A stretch of DNA of 64,000 nucleotides. It comes from Bacillota bacterium (GTDB lineage: Bacteria > Bacillota > Clostridia > Acetivibrionales > JAEXSP01). This document shows, in pieces, positions 1-9,483 of this stretch. The position numbers and the translations under genes were made by a program. The notes under the pieces were generated by a model, which saw nothing but the letters and a program-made list of their open reading frames with translations, was not told the origin of the DNA and made no database searches. The stretch covers positions 310,001-374,000 of the forward strand of contig JAEXSP010000007.1 of assembly GCA_023453795.1 (NCBI GenBank). The letters run 5' to 3'. Numbering within the stretch: position 1 is the stretch's first letter; each line of letters begins with the position of its first letter.

Positions 1-1486
1 TTTGAGAAAGGCCCTGCAATTAAATCTGAAACCAATAGTAGTTGTTAACAAGATAGACAGACCGGAGGCAAGACCCGACGAAGTTGTTGATGAAGTATTG
101 GAACTGTTTATAGAGCTTGGAGCGGATGATGAGCAGCTTGAATTCCCGGTTATTTATGCATCTTCCAGGGAAGGCTTTGCCGTATGTGATTTATATGGGG
201 AAAGGGTTGACCTCAAACCACTGTTTGAAATAATCCTGGAAAAGGTTCCGGCTCCAAAAGGGTTTATTGATGAACCGCTGCAATTCCTTGTTTCAAGCAT
301 TGACTATGACGAATATGTTGGAAGGATTGCGATCGGAAGGATTGACAGAGGAAGGCTGAAAACCGGCCAACAGGCTGTAATCTGCAGAAAAGACGGATCA
401 CTGCAGAATATCAAGGTCAGTAAGATGTATAAATTTGAAGGATTAAAAAGAACGGATACCGATGAAGCGATGCTTGGGGATATTATCGCTGTGTCCGGCG
501 TTGGCGATATCACCATAGGCGAAACAGTTTGTGATGTAGACAACCCTGATCCGCTTCCTTTTATTGATATAGACGAACCTACAATATCAATGACCTTCAG
601 CGTAAACAACAGTCCATTTGCAGGCCGTGAGGGAACATATGTCACTTCAAGGCATTTGAGAGACAGGCTGTTCAAAGAGCTTGAAACCAACTTGAGCCTG
701 AGGGTTGAAGAGACGGAATCTCCCGATTCCTTTAAGGTGTCAGGAAGAGGTGAGCTCCATCTGTCGATTCTTATAGAAACCATGAGACGTCAAGGGTTTG
801 AATTCCAGGTATCAAAACCTGTTGTAATAATGAAGGAAGTAGACGGAGAGCTTCAAGAACCTGTTGAATATCTGACAATAGATGTACCTGAGGACTTCAT
901 GGGTGTTGTAATGGAGAAGCTTGGAACCAGAAAATCCGAAATGGTAAACATGCATTCCGCAAACCTCGGCTATATGAGGCTGGAGTTTAAAATACCCTCA
1001 AGGGGTTTGATTGGGTACCGCTCCGAGTTTTTGACCGATACCAAAGGAAATGGAATCATGAACCATGTATTCCATAGCTTTGAACCCTATAGAGGCGACA
1101 TTTCCGACAGGCAGAGAGGCTCTATAGTTGCTTGGGAAACAGGTGAAGCTGTAACATATGGCTTGTACAACGCTCAGGAAAGAGGAGACCTTTTCATTAA
1201 TCCGGGTATGAAGGTATATGAGGGTATGATTGTTGGCGAGAATGCAAGATCTGAAGATATTGTTGTAAATGTATGCAAAAAGAAACATGTTACAAACATG
1301 CGTGCTTCAGGCTCCGATGAAGCGCTCAGACTTACTCCGCCGATAGATTTGAGTCTTGAACAGGCACTTGAGTTTATTGCAGATGATGAATTGGTTGAAA
1401 TAACGCCTAAAAACATAAGGCTGAGGAAACGTATTCTTGACACCGAGTTAAGGGCAAAAGCCGAATCAAAGCTTAGAAAGTCATAA
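1..1486 (+). CDS. typA: Ribosome-associated GTPase TypA/BipA, 5'-truncated by the window edge
   Basis: C-terminal 494 or so residues of a translational GTPase of the EF-G/LepA type that binds the 70S ribosome and supports ribosome assembly and stress growth. The full family length is about 610 residues, so roughly the first 115 (P-loop, switch regions) lie outside the window. The NKID guanine-specificity motif is seen near residue 17 of the visible part, followed by the OB-fold domain II (GRIDRGRLKTGQ), the EF-G-like domains III and V, and the BipA-specific C-terminal domain with KKKHVTNMRASGSDE. The frame is open to the left edge, and the first TTG at position 2 is not the true start. The stop is 10 bp before mltG, so the two are probably co-transcribed. 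Identification is secure. Confidence 0.95.
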   Translation, partial: LRKALQLNLKPIVVVNKIDRPEARPDEVVDEVLELFIELGADDEQLEFPVIYASSREGFAVCDLYGERVDLKPLFEIILEKVPAPKGFIDEPLQFLVSSIDYDEYVGRIAIGRIDRGRLKTGQQAVICRKDGSLQNIKVSKMYKFEGLKRTDTDEAMLGDIIAVSGVGDITIGETVCDVDNPDPLPFIDIDEPTISMTFSVNNSPFAGREGTYVTSRHLRDRLFKELETNLSLRVEETESPDSFKVSGRGELHLSILIETMRRQGFEFQVSKPVVIMKEVDGELQEPVEYLTIDVPEDFMGVVMEKLGTRKSEMVNMHSANLGYMRLEFKIPSRGLIGYRSEFLTDTKGNGIMNHVFHSFEPYRGDISDRQRGSIVAWETGEAVTYGLYNAQERGDLFINPGMKVYEGMIVGENARSEDIVVNVCKKKHVTNMRASGSDEALRLTPPIDLSLEQALEFIADDELVEITPKNIRLRKRILDTELRAKAESKLRKS

Positions 1487-1496
1487 AAACACTGGA

Positions 1497-2627
1497 GTGA
1501 AAGACTTGGAGATGAGTTGCAAACCCCAAAAAAGAACAAGTTCCCGGATTGGCTTGGTTTTCTTGCTTATTGTAATCCTTTTAGTAACTGTGTCCGGCTA
1601 TAAGGTCTATAGGTTTACAACTCTTAATAGCGGATTAACGTCTTCATCTATTGGGAGTGGGGCGAATGTCAGGCCTGTAACCATTAAAAAGGGATGGAAT
1701 ACCTCAAATATTGCAGGCGAATTGAAACGGGAGGGCATCATAAACAACTCTTTCCTGTTTAAACTTTTCTCCAGACTGAACCGATATGACGGCAAGTATA
1801 GAGAAGGTATATATAATATTAATTCCGATATTAATTATGACAATCTCAACGGTTATAACCTCCTGATGAAGAAATTGACAGGAAGGGCTGACATGCAATC
1901 GGGGATAAAGGTTACAATACCCGAAGGCAAAACCTATAAGGAAACTGAGGAGATTTTATCCGGTAAGGGCTTGATAGACAAGAGCAGATTTGACAGCATT
2001 GCTGACAGTCAGGCTTTCAGCTACAGCTTTATTAAGTATATTCCCAAAAGGGAAAACAGGCTGGAAGGATACCTTTTCCCCAATACATATTCTTTCGATC
2101 CGAATAGCGGAGAGAAGTCTGTAATCGAGACCTTACTAAAGCAATTTGATAAAGTGTTCAAGCCTGAATACTATAAAAGAGCAGCAGAAATCGGAATGAC
2201 TCCTGATCAGATTGTTATACTTGCTTCCATTATTGAAAGGGAGGCAAAGGTTTCGGATGAGCGTAAGGTTATTGCGGGCGTCCTCTATAATAGGCTTAAC
2301 AGCAAGGACAAATCGTTAAGAAGGCTGCAGGTTGACGCAACAATACAGTATGTTTTGCTGAATACTCAGGGAGCAGTAAAGGAAAGGCTCACTCTGAAGG
2401 ATTTGAAGATGGATACGCCTTATAATACATATACGCATCAGGGGCTCCCTCCGGGGCCTATATGCTCTCCAGGTGAGGCTTCAATCAAAGCCGCCTTGTA
2501 TCCTGATGAGAATGATTATATGTACTATGTAGCAAAGGACGACGGCTCGGGTGAACATTATTTCTCGAGAACTTATAAAGAACACCTTTCCGCAAAGGCT
2601 AAAGCAAAGAAAAACAGGGCAAATTAA
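1497..2627 (+). CDS. mltG: Endolytic murein transglycosylase MltG (YceG-like)
   Basis: Membrane-anchored lytic transglycosylase that cuts nascent peptidoglycan glycan strands and sets their length. The N-terminus is a short basic cytoplasmic tail followed by one membrane segment (about residues 18-40). A LysM-like region precedes the YceG catalytic core. The catalytic glutamate is Glu247 in the IIEREA motif, and the YNTYxHxGLPPGPI signature follows near residue 310. Length of about 376 residues is normal for Firmicutes. The start is uncertain: GTG 1497 is in frame but overlaps the GGAG ribosome binding site at 1494-1497, while TTG 1506 and ATG 1512 are better spaced. In Bacillus subtilis the homologue yrrL also precedes the yrrM-yrrN-yrrO genes, the same order as here. 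Confidence 0.93.
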   Translation: MKDLEMSCKPQKRTSSRIGLVFLLIVILLVTVSGYKVYRFTTLNSGLTSSSIGSGANVRPVTIKKGWNTSNIAGELKREGIINNSFLFKLFSRLNRYDGKYREGIYNINSDINYDNLNGYNLLMKKLTGRADMQSGIKVTIPEGKTYKETEEILSGKGLIDKSRFDSIADSQAFSYSFIKYIPKRENRLEGYLFPNTYSFDPNSGEKSVIETLLKQFDKVFKPEYYKRAAEIGMTPDQIVILASIIEREAKVSDERKVIAGVLYNRLNSKDKSLRRLQVDATIQYVLLNTQGAVKERLTLKDLKMDTPYNTYTHQGLPPGPICSPGEASIKAALYPDENDYMYYVAKDDGSGEHYFSRTYKEHLSAKAKAKKNRAN

Positions 2628-2642
2628 GATCGGCATATAATC

Positions 2643-2674
2643 GGGACGGTTTTACCTTTGGGTGGGACCGTCTC
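2643..2674 (+). other. Intergenic hairpin between mltG and the methyltransferase gene
   Basis: An 8-bp inverted repeat (2643-2650 with 2667-2674, one G-T pair) lies just upstream of the ribosome binding site at 2684-2688. It has no run of T after it, so it is not a convincing terminator. It could be a processing site or a weak translational control element. Confidence 0.3.
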
Positions 2675-2695
2675 CTTGACTAAAGAGGTAAAAGT

Positions 2696-3334
2696 ATGAT
2701 AACCCATGAATATGTCAATGAATATATTAGAAATACTATTAAAGGGAACGAGGGGCTTTTGAAGGAACTTGAAGCCTTTGCGCAAGAAAACCATGTTCCT
2801 GTTGTCCACCCTGAAGTTGCAAGGTTCTTAATTGTCATAGGAAACATAGTTAAGCCCAAGAGAATACTTGAAGTGGGGACTGCGATTGGATATTCAGCGC
2901 TGCTTTTTTCTGAAATACTGGCCGAAGGCGGTAAAATTGACACGATAGAAAGATATGAGCTTATGGCTGATAGGGCAAGAGAGAATATTAAAAGAGCCGG
3001 GAAGAACGATATCATAAATGTTATTGAGGGTGATGCCTTTGAGGTGTTGAAATGCCTTGATAAGAAGTATGATATGATTTTTCTTGATGCTGCAAAGGGG
3101 CAATACCTGGAGTTTCTTCCGGAATGCATGCGAATGCTTGAAAGCGGCGGCGTACTGATTTCCGACAATGTACTGTATAAGGGCATGATTGCAAATGATG
3201 AGCTTGTAGTAAGAAGGAAGAAGACCATTGTAAAGCGTATGAGAGCATACCTTGACCATATTTGCAGCATTGATGAGCTTGAAACAAGTATAATGCCATT
3301 AGGAGACGGAGTAGCGTTGTCATATAAAAAGTAA
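2696..3334 (+). CDS. trmR: SAM-dependent O-methyltransferase, TrmR-like (tRNA wobble 5-hydroxyuridine methyltransferase)
   Basis: Class I SAM-dependent methyltransferase of the O-methyltransferase family 3 fold. The SAM-binding motif I is LEVGTAIGYSALL near residues 63-75, and the metal/SAM motif FLDAAKGQY is near residues 130-138. At 212 residues it matches B. subtilis YrrM/TrmR, which methylates 5-hydroxyuridine at tRNA position 34 to 5-methoxyuridine. The assignment to TrmR rather than a generic catechol-type methyltransferase rests on context: the next gene is a U32-family protein of the type that makes the 5-hydroxyuridine substrate, and mltG is upstream as in B. subtilis. Start ATG 2696 has an AGAGG site 7 bp upstream. 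The family call is firm; the substrate is inferred. Confidence 0.85.
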   Translation: MITHEYVNEYIRNTIKGNEGLLKELEAFAQENHVPVVHPEVARFLIVIGNIVKPKRILEVGTAIGYSALLFSEILAEGGKIDTIERYELMADRARENIKRAGKNDIINVIEGDAFEVLKCLDKKYDMIFLDAAKGQYLEFLPECMRMLESGGVLISDNVLYKGMIANDELVVRRKKTIVKRMRAYLDHICSIDELETSIMPLGDGVALSYKK

Positions 3335-3380
3335 TTGACGGATGACAGATAGATTAATAGAAGAATTTTAGGAGAGATAT

Positions 3381-4607
3381 ATGAAAAAGGTTGAATTGCT
3401 CGCACCGGCAGGCAGTCTTGAAAAATTAATTATGGCTATTTTGTATGGAGCGGATGCAGTCTATATCGGCGGGGAAGAATACGGATTGAGAGCTTCTGCT
3501 GATAATTTCAGTTTGGATGATATGCAAAAGGGTATAAGCTTTGCACATAGCCACGGAAAAAAAGTGTTTCTAACCATGAATATAATTCCTCACAATGATG
3601 ATTTGAAGGAAATGGATCAATACATAAAAGAAGTAGTTAACTTGGGTATAGATGCAATAATATTGTCTGATCCCGGCGTCTTTTCGATTGTCAGAGAAGC
3701 TGCACCGGAAATAGAGATTCACTTAAGCACTCAAGCCAACAACACAAACTGGAGGAGTGCAAAATTCTGGTATGAGCATGGAGTAAAAAGGATCATACTT
3801 GCAAGAGAGCTTTCTCTTGATGAGATAAGAGATATAAGGTCAAAACTCCCCGAAGCTCTTGAACTCGAGATGTTTGTACACGGGGCGATGTGCATATCAT
3901 ATTCGGGAAGGTGTTTATTGAGCAACTATATGGCAGGACGTGATTCCAACAAAGGTTATTGCGCTCATCCCTGCCGGTGGAAGTATTATCTTATGGAGGA
4001 GAAAAGACCGGGAGAGTATATGCCTGTCTATGAAAACGAGAGAGGCACGTTCATTTATAACTCAAAGGATCTTTGCATGCTTGAATATATACCCGAGATT
4101 ATTGAATCGGGCATAACAAGTCTAAAGATAGAAGGCAGAATGAAAAGCTCGTACTATGTAGCTACGGTTGTTAAGGCTTATAGGGAAGCGATTGATGCAT
4201 ATTATCAAAATCTGGAAGGCTACAAGTTTGATACGAGACTTATTGAGGAGGTTTCCAAAGCAAGCCATAGGGAATATACAACCGGCTTCTATCTTAATAA
4301 GCCCACAGGCAATGAACAAATATACCATACCAGTTCATACATCAGAGATTATGATTTTATAGGCGTTATAACAGATTATGACAAAAAAACTGGGATTGCA
4401 ACCATCGAACAGAGGAACAGGATGCGTGTAGGGGAAGAAATTGAAGTTGTAAGGCCAGAAGGACCATACTTTTTACAAAAAATAAAAAGCATGAAGAATG
4501 AGGAGCTTGAGGAAATTGAAGTTGCACCACACCCTCAGATGAAGGTATACATGCCCATGGATGAGGATGTGCCTCCATATACGATGCTTAGAAGAATCAG
4601 CAAATAA
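3381..4607 (+). CDS. trhP: U32 family protein, TrhP-like prephenate-dependent tRNA uridine(34) hydroxylase
   Basis: Member of the peptidase U32 family. The N-terminus has the family opening ELLAPAGSLEKL and the GADAVYIGG barrel motif. The U32 signature EMFVHGAMCISYSGRC is near residues 165-180, with further cysteines shortly after (GYCAHPC) that probably bind an iron-sulfur cluster. In E. coli and B. subtilis such proteins (TrhP/YegQ; YrrN-YrrO) are needed for tRNA U34 hydroxylation with prephenate, rather than being proteases. B. subtilis has two adjacent copies; here only one is seen. The gene lies 46 bp after the TrmR-like gene with a GGAGA ribosome binding site, so substrate-making and methylating steps are probably one operon. 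A strong terminator follows. Confidence 0.85.
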   Translation: MKKVELLAPAGSLEKLIMAILYGADAVYIGGEEYGLRASADNFSLDDMQKGISFAHSHGKKVFLTMNIIPHNDDLKEMDQYIKEVVNLGIDAIILSDPGVFSIVREAAPEIEIHLSTQANNTNWRSAKFWYEHGVKRIILARELSLDEIRDIRSKLPEALELEMFVHGAMCISYSGRCLLSNYMAGRDSNKGYCAHPCRWKYYLMEEKRPGEYMPVYENERGTFIYNSKDLCMLEYIPEIIESGITSLKIEGRMKSSYYVATVVKAYREAIDAYYQNLEGYKFDTRLIEEVSKASHREYTTGFYLNKPTGNEQIYHTSSYIRDYDFIGVITDYDKKTGIATIEQRNRMRVGEEIEVVRPEGPYFLQKIKSMKNEELEEIEVAPHPQMKVYMPMDEDVPPYTMLRRISK

Positions 4608-4628
4608 TGAAATAATATAAATGTTGAA

Positions 4629-4676
4629 TACCCCATTTCTCTTTGGAAGAATTATCTGATGAGGAATGGGGTTTTT
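4629..4676 (+). terminator. Rho-independent terminator after the trhP-like gene
   Basis: A 12-bp stem with one G-T pair (4630-4641 with 4661-4672), a 19-nt loop and a short T run. It closes the typA-mltG-trmR-trhP run. Confidence 0.8.
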
Positions 4677-4801
4677 CATTTCAAAACCTATTAAATCAAT
4701 TTTGTTCTATACAAGCGTATATAAATATTGTAATATTATGATGAAATGTCTAGAAAAATAAGACAAATAAGGATGAGTGTGTATATAGGAGGATATTATC
4801 A

Positions 4802-5953
4802 ATGAAAAAATTAATATCAATAATAATGGCTGCTGTAATAATTGTCGGCATGCTGCCTGTGTTTGCTGTAGCTGCAACGACTTTCAGTGACGTACCGAAG
4901 GATGCTTGGTATAAAAATGACCTGGATTTCATAACAAACGATTCAAGGAAAATACTCGAGGGCTACAAGGGTAAATTTGACCCGAACGGGCCTCTTACAG
5001 TGGCACAGTTCGTTAAAATTGCTATCGTAACAAGTAATCTGATGGTGGCCGGGACCGCTCCTAAACAAAAGTGGTATGTGCCGTATATCAATAAGGCTCT
5101 TCAAATCGGTTATATCCGTAACGGGGAGTTTAAAAATTATGAAAAAACCATAACCAGGGGTGAAATGGCAAGAATCCTGATTCGTGAGCTTGAGAGCCAA
5201 CCCACAAAACCGACGTATAGAGACCAGGCTAAGTTCAGGGCTATAATAAAGGACTATAAAAAATTTCCGGCCAACTTGAGAGACTATATTGTTAAAACCT
5301 ATGACCTCGGCCTGATCGGTGGTTACACCGACGGAACCTTCGGTTATAACGACAATTTTACAAGAGCTCAGGCGGTTGCAGTCGTAAGGAGGCTGCTAGA
5401 CCCTTCAAAAAGGCTTAAGGTTGACATTGACAATTATATTCAAAAGGCTACCGTAACGGTAGAGGGGGTTAAATTCAACCCATATACGGACACTACCGGA
5501 ATGTTTGATGATATGAAGCTTGATAAGGTGCAAGATTTTGCGATGATATTTTTTAATAAACTGCAGTTTTACACTAAAGACGGAAAGGCTTATATAAAGG
5601 GATATATACCAAAAGTACCTGAGGGATATAGTTTTGATGTGAATCTTTTAATAACTTCAACAAGCTCAAAATTAGTAAATATTTTATCTGGTTCAAAAGC
5701 AGATGAAAAAACCCTACCAAACCAAGGGAGCTTTGACCAGCCAATAATGATTTACCAAGATAAAAAGTTTATACCAATGGATAGGAAAAAAGTTAGTGAA
5801 ATGTACCTTATTGTAGATGTTTCTAAAGAAGATCAATTTTCTACAGACGGGAAATTTACTCTATCATATCCAGAAAAAGAACTTTTCAAAGTTGGATATC
5901 AGGTTCCAAGGGTTAAAATTACAGTGCCAAAAGAGGTGTTTGCTAGATGGTAA
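4802..5953 (+). CDS. Secreted S-layer homology (SLH) domain protein
   Basis: Surface protein anchored to the cell wall through SLH domains, which bind pyruvylated secondary cell wall polymer. A signal peptide covers residues 1-25 (basic start, hydrophobic core, cleavage after VAA). Three SLH units follow: about 26-80 (FSDVPKDAWY), 85-130, and 150-200 (GLIGGYTDGTFGYNDNFTRAQA). The remaining 180 or so residues are a domain I do not recognise and are more AT-rich at the DNA level than the SLH part. A perfect AGGAGG site sits 9 bp before ATG 4802. The stop overlaps the next start by 7 bp, so it is translationally coupled to the large secreted protein downstream and may anchor or partner it. Confidence 0.85.
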   Translation: MKKLISIIMAAVIIVGMLPVFAVAATTFSDVPKDAWYKNDLDFITNDSRKILEGYKGKFDPNGPLTVAQFVKIAIVTSNLMVAGTAPKQKWYVPYINKALQIGYIRNGEFKNYEKTITRGEMARILIRELESQPTKPTYRDQAKFRAIIKDYKKFPANLRDYIVKTYDLGLIGGYTDGTFGYNDNFTRAQAVAVVRRLLDPSKRLKVDIDNYIQKATVTVEGVKFNPYTDTTGMFDDMKLDKVQDFAMIFFNKLQFYTKDGKAYIKGYIPKVPEGYSFDVNLLITSTSSKLVNILSGSKADEKTLPNQGSFDQPIMIYQDKKFIPMDRKKVSEMYLIVDVSKEDQFSTDGKFTLSYPEKELFKVGYQVPRVKITVPKEVFARW

Positions 5954-8900
5954 AAAACTTTAAGCGAATACTAGCCTTTTTACTTGCAGTTACTTTTGTA
6001 TGGATAAATCAATATCAACCTATCCGAACGAAGGCTGAAACAAGGTATCCATATTTAAACCAGGTACAGAGCATGACTATCGGTGATGAACCTGAGGGCA
6101 ATAATGGTCAGCTTGCAACGCTTACATTCTGGGATCAATATGAATGGTGGCACTATTCAAACGGCAACGGAAAACCAGGATATTGGAAGTGTACTATGCC
6201 GAATGGAACCCAAATAACAATTAAAGATACGGAATATAAAGTATGGAATGACATTAACGAAATAGCAGAAGATAAAAGGATGCAACTCATAAGAACTGTA
6301 CCGGTTCCAGATGTGGTACAGAATTATTTGGATAAGGGTGGTAATATAAAGGCTTCCATAGACATAAATGGTGGCTATAGTATGGATTCAAACCTCATGT
6401 ATAAAAATACACCGATATTTACTATTACAAACAGCGGTTCAACATTTTTTTTTAACATGACTGCAATGCCGCAATTTGTTTGTCATACGAAAATATCATA
6501 TTCATATTTATTTCCCGAATTAGGTGATTACGGTTTTGTTCCTGTTCCTGATCAGAACTACGGAAGAAATATATATTCCATATTTGATGCAAACAAGCAT
6601 AAAGAACATCTTGGTATGGCATACAGCACCTACACAGGTGAAGCCTTAAAAATAGATTACTCTACAAACTCAACATTGATTGATAACATAGACGGTTCCT
6701 TGAAGCCCGGCAAGAAAATTCAAATCAGCACTGGTTCGGGAACCATAACCAGGGACAGCGGTACAATCAAAATAGGTGACGGAACCTTCAAGAATGTTGG
6801 AGCTATAGGGGTAGTTTTCTATTACCCCATGAAAGTAACCTTTTACAAAGCAGACACCCCGCCTGATCTCGAGGACACAATAACTGAAACCAACCCTATA
6901 GTGCCGGGTTCAACAGAAGGAAGCACCAAAGCCGGAGCAACAGGGGTCATAAAAGCAGACACCAGAGGGAAGGAAAAGTTTGACGTTTCCAAAGGAATAC
7001 CCTCCTCCGAAAAGCTTTATACAAGCGTGTCCTGCAAGAACATGATAGAAAACTTTAAATTCGTGCAGAAGAAAGGTACGGTTCACTACCAGGTAAACGT
7101 AAATACCACATACAATCTGTCTTGGACGGAACAACGATCAAGCACCTCAAACTGGCACCATCAGGCTCCGGATTTCTGCATGGACGCAGATGAAGATGGA
7201 ATAAATGATTACTGTCCCGGACATGAAACAACAAGCTATTATGATGAAAAGATGACAGATACCAAGCACGGAACCCAAACGTATAATATAAGCTATGATT
7301 ACGCTTATTGGGTTATAGACAAGCTGGACGTGTACGGCATTGAAAAAGCCGTTATAAAAAATTCGGCTTTGCCTTCCGGAAGTGTAACACTGACACCATC
7401 GGGAATTTCCATGCCAACTGTTCAGGTGGAACATTCCAACAATGCCGGTGATCATGTAACTATGCCGTCAAAATTTACATATGACTCAGAATCCGGAACC
7501 TATGTAATGAACATTGATAAATCTGTCGATTTACCCGGATACAGCTATGTACCCGACAGCAAGATCGAGGACAATAGACCGTTAGCCGATCAAGAAATAG
7601 CCAAAGATCCTGTAAAGGTTAAAAACGACAAGCTTATTGTAAACGGTACAGCTATAATGGATCAATTACCTTGTGCATTTTGCACAGATTCACCTAATAA
7701 TATGCCAAACCCAACGACAATCGGAAAAGACGTTCTTTACAAAAGCAGTCTGCATATTGACAACACCGAGTTAAACGGGGTAAAGAACAGCACAGGCACA
7801 ATCTATTACAAAAGAGTTGATACTCCGGGAGTCCCGGCAGGTGATGATCAAATCACTGAGCCTGTCAACAACATTAACTCCGTAACAGTGCATACGCCTG
7901 TTGTATGCTATGCGGGAATACTGAATGATCAAACCTACAACCAAATGCTTAAGCCTGACAATACCAGAACACCGTTAATCCTGGACATGCCTTCCCAGAT
8001 AAAAATACCTACAGAAGGTGACCATCTTGATATAAAAGGCTACGGAAACAGAGATTATTCCGCATATACAAAGGCAAAGCAGGTAAAATTCCCGTTTGAT
8101 GTGTACATCGACACTACATTCCGTGAAACCGGGAAATACCTTAAGGCCAACACCTGGCACTCGGAACCGCTGAATACCGAAATAATCAATTTTTACATAC
8201 CTACGTGGGTAGACGAGGGCAATTATACCATAAACTTTCGTGAAATTGCCATAAATAGCCCTGATCCGGATGAAAACACCCAGGCAAAAGCCAATCTGGA
8301 CATAAACAATTATGTTGCAACAGACTCCAAGCCGGTACAGGTATCAGGAAGATTGTACGGCTTCAAAATAACCGATATAGAGGATTACCCGTTGTGGGAA
8401 AATGTATTCAGAGTCAAAGCCAAAACTGCTAAACACAAAGGCAATTACTATTGGGTCGGGACAAAGAATCAAAACGGGAACTCAAACGGAACTAATTCCC
8501 TGTTTACCCTGCCTGTATTGAACGGAAGCCATCCCGAATATAAAAATAAGGGAGCATTAAAAACGGGATATGCTTTCAAATTCGAGCTTGAATCTATCGG
8601 CAATTACTCGGGTGAAAAGGACTGCATACAGATAAACCCGACATTCTGGTATGTAAACAAGGACGGCTCGGGAAAGAAGAGAGTTGACTTGTATTACAAT
8701 GAAAAATACAACGGCAAGGAACATTACTTCATAAAAGTTGGAAGTGACCAGGACTACCAGAATACGCACTATATAAAACTTGCAGACCCGTATAGAAATG
8801 TTCCAGATTCACAGATAGACAACACATGTAAGGCACTGGGAATTGACAAAAAAGTATTCACCGGTCAGAAAGCCAAGCTGGGTTGGTATGACAGTATCGT

Positions 8901-9342
8901 GCTATCAAAGCCCCTCAGGACCTTCATCGGGGCGACAAACGATTTGCCGTCCGGAGTAGCATGGAAGGATGCAATAGCCTCCAAACAGCACTGGTATGGA
9001 CAGTATATGCTGCCTGACAAGTGCTATGCCGTCCCGCAGGGATATAATGTTACAGAATATGCAAAGAAAAACAACGGACTCAACGGCAAAGAACCGATAT
9101 GGCTGAGGAACGGCTATATCATCGTAAACTTCGATATAACAACAGTCAAAAACGGAGATTTCGACCACCCCTTCCTGAGCTATTATAATGCTCCTAACTG
9201 CAACATGTGGGAAACGGAGGGCTACGATTACACCAAAAAGGACTATTCAGGGGCTGTGTTCAGCCTCGCTGACGGCGATACGGTATTCTACTATGCTGAC
9301 AAGAGGTCAAGCGATGATTACGGCAGCGGAGTAACACACTGA
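5947..9342 (+). CDS. Large secreted protein of unknown function (1131 residues)
   Basis: I do not recognise the family. A signal peptide is clear at residues 1-30 (MVKNFKRI, hydrophobic stretch, cleavage near TKA). The mature protein is rich in Tyr, Asn, Asp and Thr with no further membrane segment, sorting motif or SLH unit. Near residue 412 there is a DADEDGINDYCPG stretch, resembling thrombospondin type-3 or EF-hand-like calcium loops. Short paired cysteines occur nearby and at CAFCTDSP. The composition suggests extended beta-sheet domains. ATG 5947 lies inside the end of the SLH gene (overlap 7 bp) with no ribosome binding site of its own visible, which points to coupled translation. A plausible role is a surface or matrix protein held by the SLH partner, but this is inference only. 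Confidence 0.75.
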   Translation: MVKNFKRILAFLLAVTFVWINQYQPIRTKAETRYPYLNQVQSMTIGDEPEGNNGQLATLTFWDQYEWWHYSNGNGKPGYWKCTMPNGTQITIKDTEYKVWNDINEIAEDKRMQLIRTVPVPDVVQNYLDKGGNIKASIDINGGYSMDSNLMYKNTPIFTITNSGSTFFFNMTAMPQFVCHTKISYSYLFPELGDYGFVPVPDQNYGRNIYSIFDANKHKEHLGMAYSTYTGEALKIDYSTNSTLIDNIDGSLKPGKKIQISTGSGTITRDSGTIKIGDGTFKNVGAIGVVFYYPMKVTFYKADTPPDLEDTITETNPIVPGSTEGSTKAGATGVIKADTRGKEKFDVSKGIPSSEKLYTSVSCKNMIENFKFVQKKGTVHYQVNVNTTYNLSWTEQRSSTSNWHHQAPDFCMDADEDGINDYCPGHETTSYYDEKMTDTKHGTQTYNISYDYAYWVIDKLDVYGIEKAVIKNSALPSGSVTLTPSGISMPTVQVEHSNNAGDHVTMPSKFTYDSESGTYVMNIDKSVDLPGYSYVPDSKIEDNRPLADQEIAKDPVKVKNDKLIVNGTAIMDQLPCAFCTDSPNNMPNPTTIGKDVLYKSSLHIDNTELNGVKNSTGTIYYKRVDTPGVPAGDDQITEPVNNINSVTVHTPVVCYAGILNDQTYNQMLKPDNTRTPLILDMPSQIKIPTEGDHLDIKGYGNRDYSAYTKAKQVKFPFDVYIDTTFRETGKYLKANTWHSEPLNTEIINFYIPTWVDEGNYTINFREIAINSPDPDENTQAKANLDINNYVATDSKPVQVSGRLYGFKITDIEDYPLWENVFRVKAKTAKHKGNYYWVGTKNQNGNSNGTNSLFTLPVLNGSHPEYKNKGALKTGYAFKFELESIGNYSGEKDCIQINPTFWYVNKDGSGKKRVDLYYNEKYNGKEHYFIKVGSDQDYQNTHYIKLADPYRNVPDSQIDNTCKALGIDKKVFTGQKAKLGWYDSIVLSKPLRTFIGATNDLPSGVAWKDAIASKQHWYGQYMLPDKCYAVPQGYNVTEYAKKNNGLNGKEPIWLRNGYIIVNFDITTVKNGDFDHPFLSYYNAPNCNMWETEGYDYTKKDYSGAVFSLADGDTVFYYADKRSSDDYGSGVTH

Positions 9343-9430
9343 TTTATTTGAATTTCCTAAAATCAGTAGCTTTAAGATGCAATAATTAAAGGTTGTGGGA
9401 AAGTTGTATAAATAAATTTAATGACTGAAT

Positions 9431-9479
9431 AAACACCTCTTCTTTATGGGAAAATTTATTAGATAAGGAAGGGGTGTTT
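9431..9479 (+). promoter_or_regulatory. 17-bp hairpin that masks the ribosome binding site of the PBP gene
   Basis: Inverted repeat 9431-9447 with 9463-9479, 17 bp with two G-T pairs. The 3' arm contains the AAGGAAGGGG ribosome binding site for TTG 9484. No T run follows beyond three bases, so it could be a weak terminator for the upstream gene, a translational switch, or both. Confidence 0.55.
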
Positions 9480-9483
9480 AATA

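Noticed and set aside
2680..3405. Minus-strand ORF of 241 codons opposite the methyltransferase gene
   Set aside because: Ser/Leu/Ile-rich antisense shadow spanning a well-identified gene and its intergenic flanks.
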